A DNA stretch of 64,000 bases from Ignavibacteria bacterium (GTDB taxonomy: Bacteria; Bacteroidota; Ignavibacteria; Kapaibacteriales; Kapaibacteriaceae). The position numbers and the translations under genes were made by a program. Positions 17,734 to 27,669 of this stretch are shown here, piece after piece. Location of the stretch: positions 733,262 through 797,261 of the forward strand of contig CP054181.1 of assembly GCA_015709655.1 (NCBI GenBank), in the 5' to 3' direction. Positions within the stretch are counted from its first letter, which is position 1. Every line of letters begins with the position of its first letter. The notes under the pieces were generated by a model. That model made no database searches. It was not told the DNA's origin and saw only the letters and a program-made list of their open reading frames with translations.

Positions 17734-18362
17734 CGGAATTAACGGGCAAGGGGCTTAGCAAGGCGTTTGGGAAGCGGGTACTGTTCAGCGACCTCAGTCT
17801 TGATGTTGCAGGCGGTGACTGCCTTGGCCTGATTGGTCCCAACGGCTCGGGCAAGACAACGCTCCTGAAAGTTCTTGGCGGAATAATCAGTGCTGATACA
17901 GGAACACTACAACTGAGAATTGACAGCAAGCCGGCAGAGCCGGTGATTAGCCACGTTGGTGTGGTTGCTCCGTGGTTACGTATTTATGAAGAGTTTACGG
18001 TTGCCGAGCTCATGCAGCACGTTCTCCGGCTGCGTGGCCTGAATGTTAATAACAATACGATTCACGAAGTGCTTGAAACCATGGAATTACGGCTTCGTGC
18101 TGCCGATGAGATCAGGCTGCTCAGTAGCGGACTGCGCCAGCGACTCCTGCTGGCACTTGCTGTTTTGCCTAAACCGGCTCTGCTGCTGCTGGACGAGCCT
18201 TCGGTAACCCTTGATGCTGGCGGACGAGCGCTGGTGTCCCGCGTAATACAGCAACACCGCCACGAGGGCGGTGTTGTACTACTGGCTACAAATGATGATT
18301 TCGAAATTGCGCTGTGCAGCCGTACCTATTCGTTAAGCAGTACCGCTGCATCCAACATGTAA
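17730..18362 (+). CDS. CcmA-like ABC transporter ATPase without a permease neighbour
   Basis: 210-aa ABC ATPase. Walker A GPNGSGKTT (about 36-44), signature region LLSSGLRQRLLLALAVL (about 130-146) and Walker B LLLLDEPSVTLD (about 150-161) are intact. The LSSGLRQR form and short length match heme-exporter ATPases (CcmA) and related small exporters. No CcmB or other permease gene is next to it: the following gene is convergent with a 1-bp gap. It is coupled to the protease gene by an ATGA overlap, which is odd for a cytochrome-maturation subunit. It could energise a permease encoded elsewhere. The ccmA identity is possible but not proven. Confidence 0.85.
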   Translation: MTELTGKGLSKAFGKRVLFSDLSLDVAGGDCLGLIGPNGSGKTTLLKVLGGIISADTGTLQLRIDSKPAEPVISHVGVVAPWLRIYEEFTVAELMQHVLRLRGLNVNNNTIHEVLETMELRLRAADEIRLLSSGLRQRLLLALAVLPKPALLLLDEPSVTLDAGGRALVSRVIQQHRHEGGVVLLATNDDFEIALCSRTYSLSSTAASNM

Positions 18363-18363
18363 T

Positions 18364-19185
18364 TTACTGCTTGGATTGCTGGAATACCGGACTCTTGCTT
18401 TCCTTAACAAAACCATAGGCCCGGATATCAAGCGTGGGGTGCTCAGGATGGCTGGTTTTGCACTGAGCCAAGGCACTGAATTGTCCGGCCATCGACGGTA
18501 CAATCGTTGCGGTAAGATCAAACGACTCGTGTGGTTTCAGCTCGATTTTACTTTTTTGGCTAAGAACCATACCATTGTCGGACGTGAAATCAGAAAACGT
18601 GATCGGGATATCCGAGTTGTTGGTAATCTTTACCGTGTTGTTTGATTTCTGACCAATTTCCAGGTTCTGAAATGCAAAGTAAACGCTGGGTGTAAGCGAA
18701 ATCGCGCGCTGGATATCGGCCTTTAAAAAGAGATACGAAACATGAGCATTGGTGTCAGTCCCTGCAGGGATAGGGGTACCCTTTGTTCTGTACGCATCCA
18801 GAGCATCAAATGCATCCTGGTCCATCCATCTAACGGTGATTGACTTTGTAATAGCGCCTTGCTGTGCCGGGCTGATGTTCAGTTTTACGCCCATAGTGCT
18901 AACGTCGCCCGACGTTAGCTCCATTTTATCGGGATCGGTTTTTGTACAACCGCATCCGGGTTTAACTTCTACAATCTTGAGTGGCTTATTGCCAACATTC
19001 TTCATTTTGATTGTTGCTTCAAGGTGTCCGTCGGCCGGTGGCTTTGTTTTGCCCCAGTCATAGGTTTCACCACCAATTATTTCCAGCTTTGAATGTGGTG
19101 CTGCATCAGTAGCGGTTGTGCCTTGCGAAAAACCAAGTGTCGTAGTCAGTACAAACACCGCGCAGGCTGTTAAAAGTGAACGCAT
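18364..19185 (-). CDS. Secreted DUF1573-domain protein
   Basis: 273-aa exported protein: signal peptide (SLLTACAVFVLTTTLGFSQ) then a DUF1573 domain with the family core YDWGKTKPPADGHLEATI, FKNVGNKPLKIVEV-type strand (here MKNVGNKPLKIVEV) and the GCGCTKTDPDK motif. A second Ig-like domain follows (VKITNNSDIPITFSDF near 190-205). Such proteins are abundant in Bacteroidota and their role is not established. The start at 19185 has a strong GGAGGAACA ribosome site. It is monocistronic, convergent with the ABC ATPase gene and 101 bp downstream of the beta-barrel gene. Confidence 0.88.
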   Translation of the reverse strand: MRSLLTACAVFVLTTTLGFSQGTTATDAAPHSKLEIIGGETYDWGKTKPPADGHLEATIKMKNVGNKPLKIVEVKPGCGCTKTDPDKMELTSGDVSTMGVKLNISPAQQGAITKSITVRWMDQDAFDALDAYRTKGTPIPAGTDTNAHVSYLFLKADIQRAISLTPSVYFAFQNLEIGQKSNNTVKITNNSDIPITFSDFTSDNGMVLSQKSKIELKPHESFDLTATIVPSMAGQFSALAQCKTSHPEHPTLDIRAYGFVKESKSPVFQQSKQ

Positions 19186-19286
19186 TGTTCCTCCGGAAAT
19201 CACTAAAATGTGTCGGTTAGTTCAAAAAACCTGTGTTTTTAACGAACAACCAACGTAAAAATTACATTTTCAACGATACATAGGTG

Positions 19287-20057
19287 CTACAATCCCTTGG
19301 AAAGTTGCACACCGAATGAAAGTTCCAGAAAGCGCCAGGATTGTGACGCTGCCAGATTATTCAGAGGTAGTGAAATCTGTAAAAACGGCGAAATCACATA
19401 GCGGCCGGTTATCGGAACATCGTACATCAGCCGCACGGCAGGCTCGAATACCAGTGGTGCTACATTATCGAAAACTGCCGTCTCAATTGTCCGCTCCCTG
19501 CTGCCCGTACCGGTAAACGTAACGTCGGCTGGTGCCACGATTGCCTCTGTCAGTGTTGCCGGGGCCGCCACAGCCACGTGTGCCCGTAGTTCAAGGCCAA
19601 CGCTAAACGGCGTTTGAAACAAGCGGGTGCGTGCCTTTGCGGCAAGCGTCAGGTAGGTGATGGTGGACGTTAACCGGTATTCGGTCACCAACTCCTCCAC
19701 CGCATCGGCCGACGTCCGGAACGGCAGTGTATCACCTCCGGTTCGCAGTTCCGACATCAGCGTGAACAAACCCAAGCCCCCTCCCACTGCCAGTGAGGGC
19801 TGCAGCCACGACTCGGCAGTAATCATCAGGCGCACAGGGATGCCTGTGCCCGACGTAAACTCGCAGCATGGCAGCACCTGTTCAGAGTACACCATTGACG
19901 CTGTTTGACGGGCGTATCCTGCCGCCACCTCGGTTCCAATGTACACCGTTGGCATAATCTGCGGCGATCTGGCTGACCATTCCCACTGGTATCCCTGCGG
20001 ATAGGCATTCCCAGCGGCGGTGACCAGGAATACGGCCAGGATGACAGTGAATTTCAT
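19287..20057 (-). CDS. Outer-membrane beta-barrel-like protein
   Basis: 256-aa protein with signal peptide (FTVILAVFLVTAAGNAYPQ) and repeated alternating beta-strand segments (PTVYIGTEVAAGYA, SLAVGGGLGLFTLM, SPFLQISLPLNN, LELSFGVQLSKGL), ending in a strand as barrel proteins do. The start at 20057 gives an ATGA overlap with the preceding gene stop (20054-20056), which fixes it against the longer open frame. It is probably the outer-membrane partner of the large secreted protein encoded just before it. No known family was recognised. Confidence 0.72.
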   Translation of the reverse strand: MKFTVILAVFLVTAAGNAYPQGYQWEWSARSPQIMPTVYIGTEVAAGYARQTASMVYSEQVLPCCEFTSGTGIPVRLMITAESWLQPSLAVGGGLGLFTLMSELRTGGDTLPFRTSADAVEELVTEYRLTSTITYLTLAAKARTRLFQTPFSVGLELRAHVAVAAPATLTEAIVAPADVTFTGTGSRERTIETAVFDNVAPLVFEPAVRLMYDVPITGRYVISPFLQISLPLNNLAASQSWRFLELSFGVQLSKGL

Positions 20058-22324
20058 GGTCGCACCACCGTGACTGAGTTGCGGCGGACTCCCTGTGTTG
20101 CAACGAACAAATACAGTCCCGGCGGCAATAGTGCCATTGATGTGCTGATGACTGCTGACTCCGCCAACTCCGTGTGAAAAACCTGCGTACCCCACACATC
20201 ATAACCATAAACTTTTATAGGACCATCATACGCAGCCTGAACAGCAATCTGCACGTTGTCGAACACCGGGTTGGGCGAGGCCGCCATCCGCAGTGTTCCG
20301 CCCACACCGGCTTTGTATTGTAAACCACAGATACTATCGGTGCTGAACGTTCCGCTGTGGGTTTCAACCGTAAAAATATTGTCGCATCCGGCATTTCCGA
20401 ATTTTGTGGTACCTGCATCAAGTGTCAGTTCGGTTGACACGTTTTGTCCAAGGTATGTATCAAACAACAGCACCACAAACGTATCCCGCTCTTTAAACGA
20501 ACCATTAGCCGACTGTTTGATTGTTACCACACCGCGCGGCATCTCGGCATCCATTAAAAACTGCGATCCTTCCGACGCTGTTTTGTTGGTCACGGATCCG
20601 CGGTAGCGCAACTGACGCGGATCGAATGTCAGTACGATGGATGAATTCTGAGCCATTCTGATTTTGTTGCCATCCACCACCACAGGAAGCTGCAGCAGTG
20701 TTCCCGGGCGCAGTGATGAGCTGCCTACCTGCACCCGCAGGGTATCGGCAGGAACCGAACTCCCCGCTAACGGGATACGGACTGGCGACCCGATTGCTGA
20801 GCTGTGAACCACAAGGCTGGCCTCCAGCAGCTCTGGTTGCAATGGCGCATACCGTAGAACAAACTCCTGTGAAGCACCCACGGCAATTGCCGGTATCTGT
20901 GTAGAAGGACTGCACGTTACCGCCGCACCGAACGGCTCGACCGTTACGCTGTCGATCCGCAGAATGATATTGCCGGTATTGCTGATGGTAAGCCGTTGTT
21001 CCGAGATTGGGGTGCAGGCCGGCTGCTGAACCACCGCACCAAAATCCACCGTGCCGGGAACAACGTCGATCCGTGGTTTTCTGGCAAAGCCGCGCAGCAC
21101 AAACACAATCCTGTCGGCACCATCGGGCACACCTTTTATCGGACGGTGTGCCAGGTTGCTTGTTACAACGTAGCGTGCTTCGTGCACACCACCCTGTACC
21201 GGGTTAAACACAATCTGCAGCGTATCGGTATCGTTGGTTGCAATGCCAGAGCCCCCTTCCATCAGCTTTTGCTGAATGGTAAACGCCTGCACATCGGCGG
21301 GACTGCCTTCCAGTGACTCACTATCATAACCAATGTTAATATTGCCGGTATTGCGGACAACAATTCGTGCTGTTTTCCCACCCGACCCATCGGCATTTAC
21401 ATCGCCAAAGTCAATCGTATCGCCCCGTACCGTTACCGGTGGCGGCATTCCCGACGCATTGTCAACCTGCAGTTGCTGCACCACGCCGGTACCTGACAGT
21501 CGCACCTGCAAACTATCGGTATTGCTGGTAGGATTAGGCCGGTACACAATTGTAAACACCGCGCTGTCGGTACCGGCATTATGTGGTTTATAGCGAACCT
21601 CCCACCGGAGCATATCCTTGGGAGCCAGCACCGGAGCGGGCAGAGTAGGAACAACGAATTCCGGATCGCCCACCACGCTGGTCAGGAACTTCAGATCCTG
21701 TGCAACCACCGGAATCGTCAACATTGATGCGTTTGTAACCGGATACTGTTGTGAAGGGGGCTGAGGCGCCGGATTCACATACACGCTATCGAAATTAATT
21801 TCGGTTACGACCGAGGCTACGGCATACCGTGTTTTAAGCGCTTGCAGCAGAAACCGTTTAAACGCTGCCGGACCCAGAGAGTCGCGCACCAGTACCACCC
21901 GGAGTTCGAGCAGAGCTTTAGCGGTAACATCCGGTGGGAATGTGGGATTGTTTTTAAACGCACCGTACTCAACCTCGAATTCGCCTGTATCACCGGGCGG
22001 GATATGGTACGGAAGTCCACCGATACGGTAGAACTCTTCCTTGCGGGGGTGTTCGGGTGGAACATCGCGGGTATTCACAATCAGGTAGTACGGCTCGGCA
22101 AGAGAGTTGGTAGCCAGGATGGCAACCGGCTCCGTCTCGTGGTTAACCACGTAGAACGTCTTCCGTACCGGGAAGCCCTCAAGGGTAACGCCGAAATCCA
22201 TGACCGTATCACCACGGTTGTTGGGATTCCAGAAAACATCAACAGCGGGTTGAGCACCCAAGGGGCAGGACGTCAGCCACATCAACAGCAGGAGGCACAC
22301 AAGGGCCACACTGCGTTTTACCAT
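20054..22324 (-). CDS. T9SS-sorted choice-of-anchor/cohesin-like surface protein
   Basis: 756-aa secreted protein. After a signal peptide (LVCLLLLMWLTSCPLGAQ) come choice-of-anchor/ASPM-SPD2-Hydin-type Ig domains (DTIDFGDVNADGSGGKTARI and GTVDFGAVVQQPA, each followed by an NTGN strand). A cohesin-like domain follows (VGSSSLRPGTLLQLPVVV to TLDAGTTKFGNAGC, about 550-660). The end is a T9SS type-A sorting domain (MAASPNPVFDNVQI to GLYLFVATQG). The start at 22324 overlaps the nuoN stop by 7 bp and is chosen because the signal peptide begins there. Position behind nuoN is unusual; nothing in the protein suggests a respiratory role. Confidence 0.8.
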   Translation of the reverse strand: MVKRSVALVCLLLLMWLTSCPLGAQPAVDVFWNPNNRGDTVMDFGVTLEGFPVRKTFYVVNHETEPVAILATNSLAEPYYLIVNTRDVPPEHPRKEEFYRIGGLPYHIPPGDTGEFEVEYGAFKNNPTFPPDVTAKALLELRVVLVRDSLGPAAFKRFLLQALKTRYAVASVVTEINFDSVYVNPAPQPPSQQYPVTNASMLTIPVVAQDLKFLTSVVGDPEFVVPTLPAPVLAPKDMLRWEVRYKPHNAGTDSAVFTIVYRPNPTSNTDSLQVRLSGTGVVQQLQVDNASGMPPPVTVRGDTIDFGDVNADGSGGKTARIVVRNTGNINIGYDSESLEGSPADVQAFTIQQKLMEGGSGIATNDTDTLQIVFNPVQGGVHEARYVVTSNLAHRPIKGVPDGADRIVFVLRGFARKPRIDVVPGTVDFGAVVQQPACTPISEQRLTISNTGNIILRIDSVTVEPFGAAVTCSPSTQIPAIAVGASQEFVLRYAPLQPELLEASLVVHSSAIGSPVRIPLAGSSVPADTLRVQVGSSSLRPGTLLQLPVVVDGNKIRMAQNSSIVLTFDPRQLRYRGSVTNKTASEGSQFLMDAEMPRGVVTIKQSANGSFKERDTFVVLLFDTYLGQNVSTELTLDAGTTKFGNAGCDNIFTVETHSGTFSTDSICGLQYKAGVGGTLRMAASPNPVFDNVQIAVQAAYDGPIKVYGYDVWGTQVFHTELAESAVISTSMALLPPGLYLFVATQGVRRNSVTVVRP

Positions 22325-23754
22325 GATGCCAGCAGATTGGTGATAAGGGTTGGCAGAATACCAAGGACGACGGTTGCCGTGGTACACACTGCCACGGTAA
22401 CTGCCGAGGTGCCCGACGGTGGCTGTACCGCCGAATGTTCGGCATCCTGAAAATACATTTTTACAACCAATCCAAGGTAGAACCATACCGATATCACTGA
22501 CGATGCAACTGCAACAATGGTAAGCCACGTAAAACCGGCATCAATTGCTGCGATAAACAACAGGTACTTGCCAAAAAAGCCGGCAAGGGGCGGAATACCC
22601 GCCAGCGAAAACATAAAAATAGCCATCGCCGCGGCTAACGGTGGATTCCGTTTTGACAGACCGGCATACGCATCGAACGTGAGCGACGTTTCATCGTTGG
22701 TTTCCAGCATGCTAACAACAACAAAGGCACCCAGCTGCATAAACGTGTAGGCCGTCAGATAAAACATGATGGCGTCATGCCCATCGGCCGTACCGGCAAC
22801 AATACCCATCAGCAGGTAGCCCGCATGAGCAACTGACGAGAAGGCAAGCATCCGCTTAACACTTTTTTGTACCACTGCAGTGATATTGCCAACCAGCATC
22901 GTAACAGCCGAGACAATGGCCAGCGTAAGCTGAAGCTGAGGTGTTAGCACCGCCGTTTTCACCATCGGCATTAAGGCGGTAAATGCAGGCAAAATGGCGG
23001 AGAACGCTGCGGCCTTGCCTGCGGTACTCATAAACGACGTTACAATCGTCGGCGCCCCCTCATACACATCAGGCACCCACTGGTGGAACGGGAAAGCAGC
23101 AATTTTAAACGACAAGCCAACAATAAGAAGTACCGAGCCTATCGCAAGAAGCAGCGGATACTGGCTGGTACCGCCCAGGACGACCGTGAAAATATCTCCG
23201 TACTGAAGTGAACCGGTGGCTCCGTAGATCAGTGCAATACCATACACCAGAAACCCCGAAGCAAAGGCACCGAGCAGGAAGTACTTCAGCGATGCCTCCA
23301 CACTGCGGTTTGACGTGCGCATAAAGCCGGCCAGAACGTAGAAGCTTACCGACATCAGTTCAAGACCGATAAACATCACAAGCATGTTCTGGGCATGGGC
23401 CATCAGCATCATGCCGGCAATACTGCCCACCATGATGGTATAGAACTCATCAAAACCGGCCTTCATGCGCTGCATGTATGGTTTTGACGCCAGCATTGCC
23501 AGGATGCCCGCAATACAGAACAGAATGTCGAAAAATGCCGCCGACCCACCCAGCGTAATCATGTTGTTAAACGCAGTTCCCCGAGACCACAGCGTTGTTG
23601 CGGCAAGGATACCGGTAACGGCCAGTGTTGCCATGTAGTAGCCGTACACTACCGACGAATCGCGTTTAATAAAGGCTTGTATTACAATTCCAATGGCTCC
23701 GAGAGCCAGCCAAATCACCACAAGAGGCAGCGATCCAAGGATTTCGGTATTCAT
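22318..23754 (-). CDS. nuoN: NADH-quinone oxidoreductase subunit N
   Basis: NuoN, 478 aa, one of the three antiporter-like proton-pumping membrane subunits of complex I, with about 14 hydrophobic helices. Family landmarks include FIGLELMSVSFYVLAGF (about 120-136), with the key TM5 Glu in GLELMS, the lysine-bearing ASLKYFLLGAFASGF, the FKIAAFPFHQWVPDVYEGAP stretch and the VKRMLAFSSVAHAGY motif. The start at 23754 follows nuoM by one base. It is the usual last nuo gene; here the next gene is a secreted surface protein whose start overlaps it. Confidence 0.96.
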   Translation of the reverse strand: MNTEILGSLPLVVIWLALGAIGIVIQAFIKRDSSVVYGYYMATLAVTGILAATTLWSRGTAFNNMITLGGSAAFFDILFCIAGILAMLASKPYMQRMKAGFDEFYTIMVGSIAGMMLMAHAQNMLVMFIGLELMSVSFYVLAGFMRTSNRSVEASLKYFLLGAFASGFLVYGIALIYGATGSLQYGDIFTVVLGGTSQYPLLLAIGSVLLIVGLSFKIAAFPFHQWVPDVYEGAPTIVTSFMSTAGKAAAFSAILPAFTALMPMVKTAVLTPQLQLTLAIVSAVTMLVGNITAVVQKSVKRMLAFSSVAHAGYLLMGIVAGTADGHDAIMFYLTAYTFMQLGAFVVVSMLETNDETSLTFDAYAGLSKRNPPLAAAMAIFMFSLAGIPPLAGFFGKYLLFIAAIDAGFTWLTIVAVASSVISVWFYLGLVVKMYFQDAEHSAVQPPSGTSAVTVAVCTTATVVLGILPTLITNLLASW

Positions 23755-23755
23755 A

Positions 23756-25294
23756 TCAGGGCTGATTGTGTGCTGTTCTTGTAAAAGTAATGTTTTCGAT
23801 ATTCTGAACAACGTTGCGTACACTTTGTTCGGCATACGACATCACTGTCCGGGGTGCCATGCCAATCCATATCATCACAATGGTAAGCGGCACAAGCTGC
23901 CAGTATTCCAGACGCGTAAGGTCACGCAGATGATGGTTTGCCGGATTGTTGTTCTTCCCGTACATCAGTCGCTTGAACAACCACAGCAGATAGCAGGCGG
24001 CAAAAATCACGCCGCTGGTTGCAGCAATTGCATAGGCCCAGTTATTCAGGAACGGACTGCGGAACGAGCCAAGAAGTGTAAGATATTCGCCAACGAAGCC
24101 GTTCAGACCGGGTAAACCGATTGAACCAAACATGGCAATGGTGAACAATACCGCAAAACGGGGCATCACGCTGGTAACTCCGCCGTAGTCAGCAATTTCG
24201 CGGGTGTGACGTCGCTCGTACAGCACACCAATGCAGATAAAGAGTGCGCCGGTGGTAATACCATGGTTTACCATCTGAATCACAGCCCCCTGAACACCTT
24301 CAACAGTTAAGCTAAAGATTCCCAGAACAACAAAGCCCATGTGACTTACCGAGCTGTACGCAATCAGCCGCTTCATATCGGTCTGCACCATTGCAACAAG
24401 GGCTCCGTAGATAATGCCAACAACGGCCAAAACACTCAGGGCACTGGCAAGAGCCACCGAGGTTTGCGGGAACAGTTCCAGGTTAAACCGAATTAAACCA
24501 TAGGCACCAAGCTTGAGCAGCAGGCTGGCAAGCACAACAGAGCCGGCTGTTGGTGCCTGTGTATGGGCATCCGGCAGCCAGGTGTGCACCGGAAATAGTG
24601 GCACCTTGATAAAAAAGCTCAGCGCAAAAGCCAGGAAAAGCCAGAACTGAATGTTGGACGGGATGTTCGGTGCTACTGACCGGAGCTTTATCAGGTCAGC
24701 AGTAAACCCTATCCCCTGTGCTTCGGCGGCAAAGCCAAGCCAGATGATGGCGATAAGCATCAGCAGCGATCCAACCAGCGTATAGATAAAGAATTTCACC
24801 GAGGCGTAAATGCGCTCGTTGCCTCCCCAAATTCCAATGATGAGTGCCATCGGGATCAGGATCAGCTCCCAGAACACATAGAACAGGAAGGTGTCTAGAG
24901 CAACAAAAACACCGGTCATCGCAAACTGCAGCATGAGCATGAGGACGTTAAATTCCTTCACCCGCTGGGTTATTCCTTTCCAGCCGGCAAGCAATGCAAT
25001 GGGCATGATAAAGGTTGTTAGCAGAACCATCAAAAGATTCGTTCCGTCTAACCCGATTCGGAACCCGGTATCCAATGCGGCTATCCAGGGAACATCAACA
25101 ACAAACTGCATCTGGTGCGATGCTGAGTTAAACTCCGGAAGCAGAAGTGCAGATATGCCAAGCGTACATAACGAAATAAGCAGCGTTACTACACGGATGG
25201 CGCGCTCCTGGTTGCGCCCAATAAATAAAACTGCCGCCGCACCAATCAGCGGAGCAAAGAGAGTTAAAAGAAGTGCTGTTACACCCATACGCAT
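23756..25294 (-). CDS. nuoM: NADH-quinone oxidoreductase subunit M
   Basis: NuoM, 512 aa, antiporter-like proton-pumping subunit of complex I in the inner membrane. Landmarks: FYVFWELILIPMALIIG with the TM5 Glu (WELILIP), FKF/SFFIKVPLFPVHTWLPDAH with the conserved Lys and His residues, TDMKRLIAYSSVSHMGFV, and GLPGLNGFVGEYL. The first ATG (25294) is used; an alternative ATG at 25288 is equally possible and neither has a strong ribosome site. nuoL, usually just before nuoM, is absent: the 215 bp upstream lead to a divergent kinase gene. nuoM-nuoN therefore form a unit separate from the other nuo genes. Confidence 0.96.
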   Translation of the reverse strand: MRMGVTALLLTLFAPLIGAAAVLFIGRNQERAIRVVTLLISLCTLGISALLLPEFNSASHQMQFVVDVPWIAALDTGFRIGLDGTNLLMVLLTTFIMPIALLAGWKGITQRVKEFNVLMLMLQFAMTGVFVALDTFLFYVFWELILIPMALIIGIWGGNERIYASVKFFIYTLVGSLLMLIAIIWLGFAAEAQGIGFTADLIKLRSVAPNIPSNIQFWLFLAFALSFFIKVPLFPVHTWLPDAHTQAPTAGSVVLASLLLKLGAYGLIRFNLELFPQTSVALASALSVLAVVGIIYGALVAMVQTDMKRLIAYSSVSHMGFVVLGIFSLTVEGVQGAVIQMVNHGITTGALFICIGVLYERRHTREIADYGGVTSVMPRFAVLFTIAMFGSIGLPGLNGFVGEYLTLLGSFRSPFLNNWAYAIAATSGVIFAACYLLWLFKRLMYGKNNNPANHHLRDLTRLEYWQLVPLTIVMIWIGMAPRTVMSYAEQSVRNVVQNIENITFTRTAHNQP

Positions 25295-25509
25295 TCAGGC
25301 CCGGTAGTCCAAATTAGTGCTGAAAAAGCGGTGCAATATAGCACCCAGCAACCGGAACCTGACTTTTGTTGTGTGATATCGGCTGATGGACGGTGCAAAA
25401 GTATGCTGGCAGGCTGCAACAGTTTGGCTAACAAATGGCACAGGCAGCGCTGAGATCGTTTATTGGGTTGACATGTTTCCGTAATTTGGCAGACCAGAAA
25501 GGTTGGTTT

Positions 25510-27606
25510 ATGACGTCAATTCACACTCCTGAACAGTTAGACCATTTTAAATCCATACTTCGCTCAGCGCGGCGTGGCCTGGTATCAAGTCCGAACCCCG
25601 GTGAGTTTGCCGCCCTTCACACCGAAACCGTCGAGGCAGCCACGCTGTGTAAGGACAGTAAGGTAAAAACTGAGCTGTGTACCGTCATTGCCGAGTATTA
25701 CCATACGATAGCCGAGCATGATTTGGTGTTGCTGTGGCTGGACAAAGCCTCGATGGCGGCTGACGGCAATGCCAGCGCAGTAGCGTGGGTTGCCTATACG
25801 CGGGCAAGTATCCAGATGCGCAACGGACAGTATCAGGAAGCTCTGGAGACAGTGAACAGTTTTAACCGTGCGCACCTTGAAACCAACGTCCGCATGGCTG
25901 CCCGTTTTGTTATGCTGCATGCCGGACTTCTTGCTTCGCTGGGCCATCCCGACGAAGCCGAGGGAAAATACCTCAAGGCTATCGAGCTGTACGAGCAGTT
26001 AGAATCACCCAGCGGCATGGCAACCGCCTACTACAACTATGCAGAGCTTTGCCTGCAGCTGGACAACGAGCTCACGGCCCATGAAATGCTGGTAAAAGCC
26101 TACGAGATTGAATCCCGGATGAATAATTTTTCCGGACTGGCAACCACCACGGGTCACCTTGCCCTGTTGTTCGCCAAACGAGGTGAAACCGGAGAGTGTT
26201 TACAGAAATACGAAGAGTCTAAACTGTACGCTGCAATGGCAAACATTCCCATGGTGATTGCCGTTGTAAAGGTTAATGCCATCGAGATTTTTGAGACACT
26301 CCGAAACTTCCCTGCTGCCGACGCCTGCCTTGCCGATGCTCAGGCGTATTTGGAGCAACATCCGTTTCCGGTTTGTGAAGGGGCTTTGGCAAACGCCAAG
26401 GGCAAGATGTATGCACGCCACGGCGATTTTGCTGCAGCAGAAATGTACATGCATCAGGCGCTACGCATTTCAATGGAGCAAAAGAACAAACTCAACACGG
26501 GGCTAAGCCACCTGGAATTGGGCAGGTTGTATTCAGGTACCGGAAAACACGATACTGCAATTTCGCACCTGAACAAGGCCGTGAACATGCTTGCCGATGC
26601 GAAGGCATATATCCACACCTTTCTTGCCGTAAACGCTCTGAGCTCTGCTTACGCAGCAACCGGCGACTATAAAAATGCTTACGAAGCTGCATCACAGTGG
26701 CTGGTGTCGTTCGGTCGCGTTTTTGGCGAGCGCACCATTAAACGGCTGCGTCAGATGCATGCCCGGTTTACCCATCAGCGTGAGAACCAGGCCGATGAAA
26801 TTCACCGGCTCCGCAATATCGAACTCAACGAAATCAACAATAAGCTGATTGCGGCAAATAGCAAACTCACCGAGCTTGCGGCTGAAAAAGATGACCTGAT
26901 CGCAATTGCCGCTCATGACCTGCGTAATCCGCTGGCCGATATGAATGCGTTGCTAAAAACACTGATCGCCCGGTATGACTCGATTGATAAAGATGCGCTG
27001 GTTGATGAACTCAGCGAGCTGCAGCTTACCGTAAACCGGATGGGGACGATCGTACATTCGTTTATGGAACTGAAACCACAGGGACCGTACCCGGCAATTG
27101 GTGTTACTAAGATGGATCTGCAGATGGTTTCGAAAAATGCCGTACAACGGAGTCGAGGCCGCGCCGACAGAAAGGGAATAACGATTGAACACAGTGTACC
27201 GGCCGAAACGGTATGGGCGGTAGGCGATCCGTCGGTTACGGACGCAGTTCTGGACAATCTTATCTCGAACGCCATTAAGTATTCACCACCACACAGCACC
27301 ATATCCGTAGAAGTGATTGCACCGGTAACCGTAAAGGCCAGCACGTTTCCGGACAAGGGTGGTAAGCGACTGGCCTCGGTACGGGTAAAGGATCAGGGAC
27401 CGGGAATTAGCAAACAGGAGCAGCCGCTGTTGTTTACAAAGTACACCCAGCTCTCGGCCCGACCCACCGCTGGCGAACACAGTATGGGTGTTGGGCTGTA
27501 CCTTTCCAAACGAATGGCGGAACGCATGAATGCCACCATCATCTTCGAGCCGGAGTATTCCGATGGCGCTTCGTTCCTGTTCAGTCTGCCAGTTTCACTG
27601 GACTAA
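25510..27606 (+). CDS. Soluble TPR sensor histidine kinase, paralog 1 (intact H-box)
   Basis: 698-aa histidine kinase without signal peptide or membrane segments. Residues about 60-410 are TPR-like helical repeats (DEAEGKYLKAIELYEQL, ASAMATAYYNYAELCLQ-type). A coiled coil follows at about 425-462, then the HisKA H-box AAHDLRNPL with His469. The HATPase domain has the N-box DNLISNAIKYS, the G1 box DQGPGI and the G2 box GVGLYLSK near 650-665. The start at 25510 is preferred; an earlier ATG at 25435 has no homologous sequence in the paralogs. No receiver domain is fused and no response regulator gene is near. It is the first of four tandem paralogs and divergent from nuoM. Confidence 0.88.
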   Translation: MTSIHTPEQLDHFKSILRSARRGLVSSPNPGEFAALHTETVEAATLCKDSKVKTELCTVIAEYYHTIAEHDLVLLWLDKASMAADGNASAVAWVAYTRASIQMRNGQYQEALETVNSFNRAHLETNVRMAARFVMLHAGLLASLGHPDEAEGKYLKAIELYEQLESPSGMATAYYNYAELCLQLDNELTAHEMLVKAYEIESRMNNFSGLATTTGHLALLFAKRGETGECLQKYEESKLYAAMANIPMVIAVVKVNAIEIFETLRNFPAADACLADAQAYLEQHPFPVCEGALANAKGKMYARHGDFAAAEMYMHQALRISMEQKNKLNTGLSHLELGRLYSGTGKHDTAISHLNKAVNMLADAKAYIHTFLAVNALSSAYAATGDYKNAYEAASQWLVSFGRVFGERTIKRLRQMHARFTHQRENQADEIHRLRNIELNEINNKLIAANSKLTELAAEKDDLIAIAAHDLRNPLADMNALLKTLIARYDSIDKDALVDELSELQLTVNRMGTIVHSFMELKPQGPYPAIGVTKMDLQMVSKNAVQRSRGRADRKGITIEHSVPAETVWAVGDPSVTDAVLDNLISNAIKYSPPHSTISVEVIAPVTVKASTFPDKGGKRLASVRVKDQGPGISKQEQPLLFTKYTQLSARPTAGEHSMGVGLYLSKRMAERMNATIIFEPEYSDGASFLFSLPVSLD

Positions 27607-27669
27607 TACACTGTTTGATGCTCATTGTTGAACACCGCTCCACCCATTCTGCAGAAATCCCGACGACGG

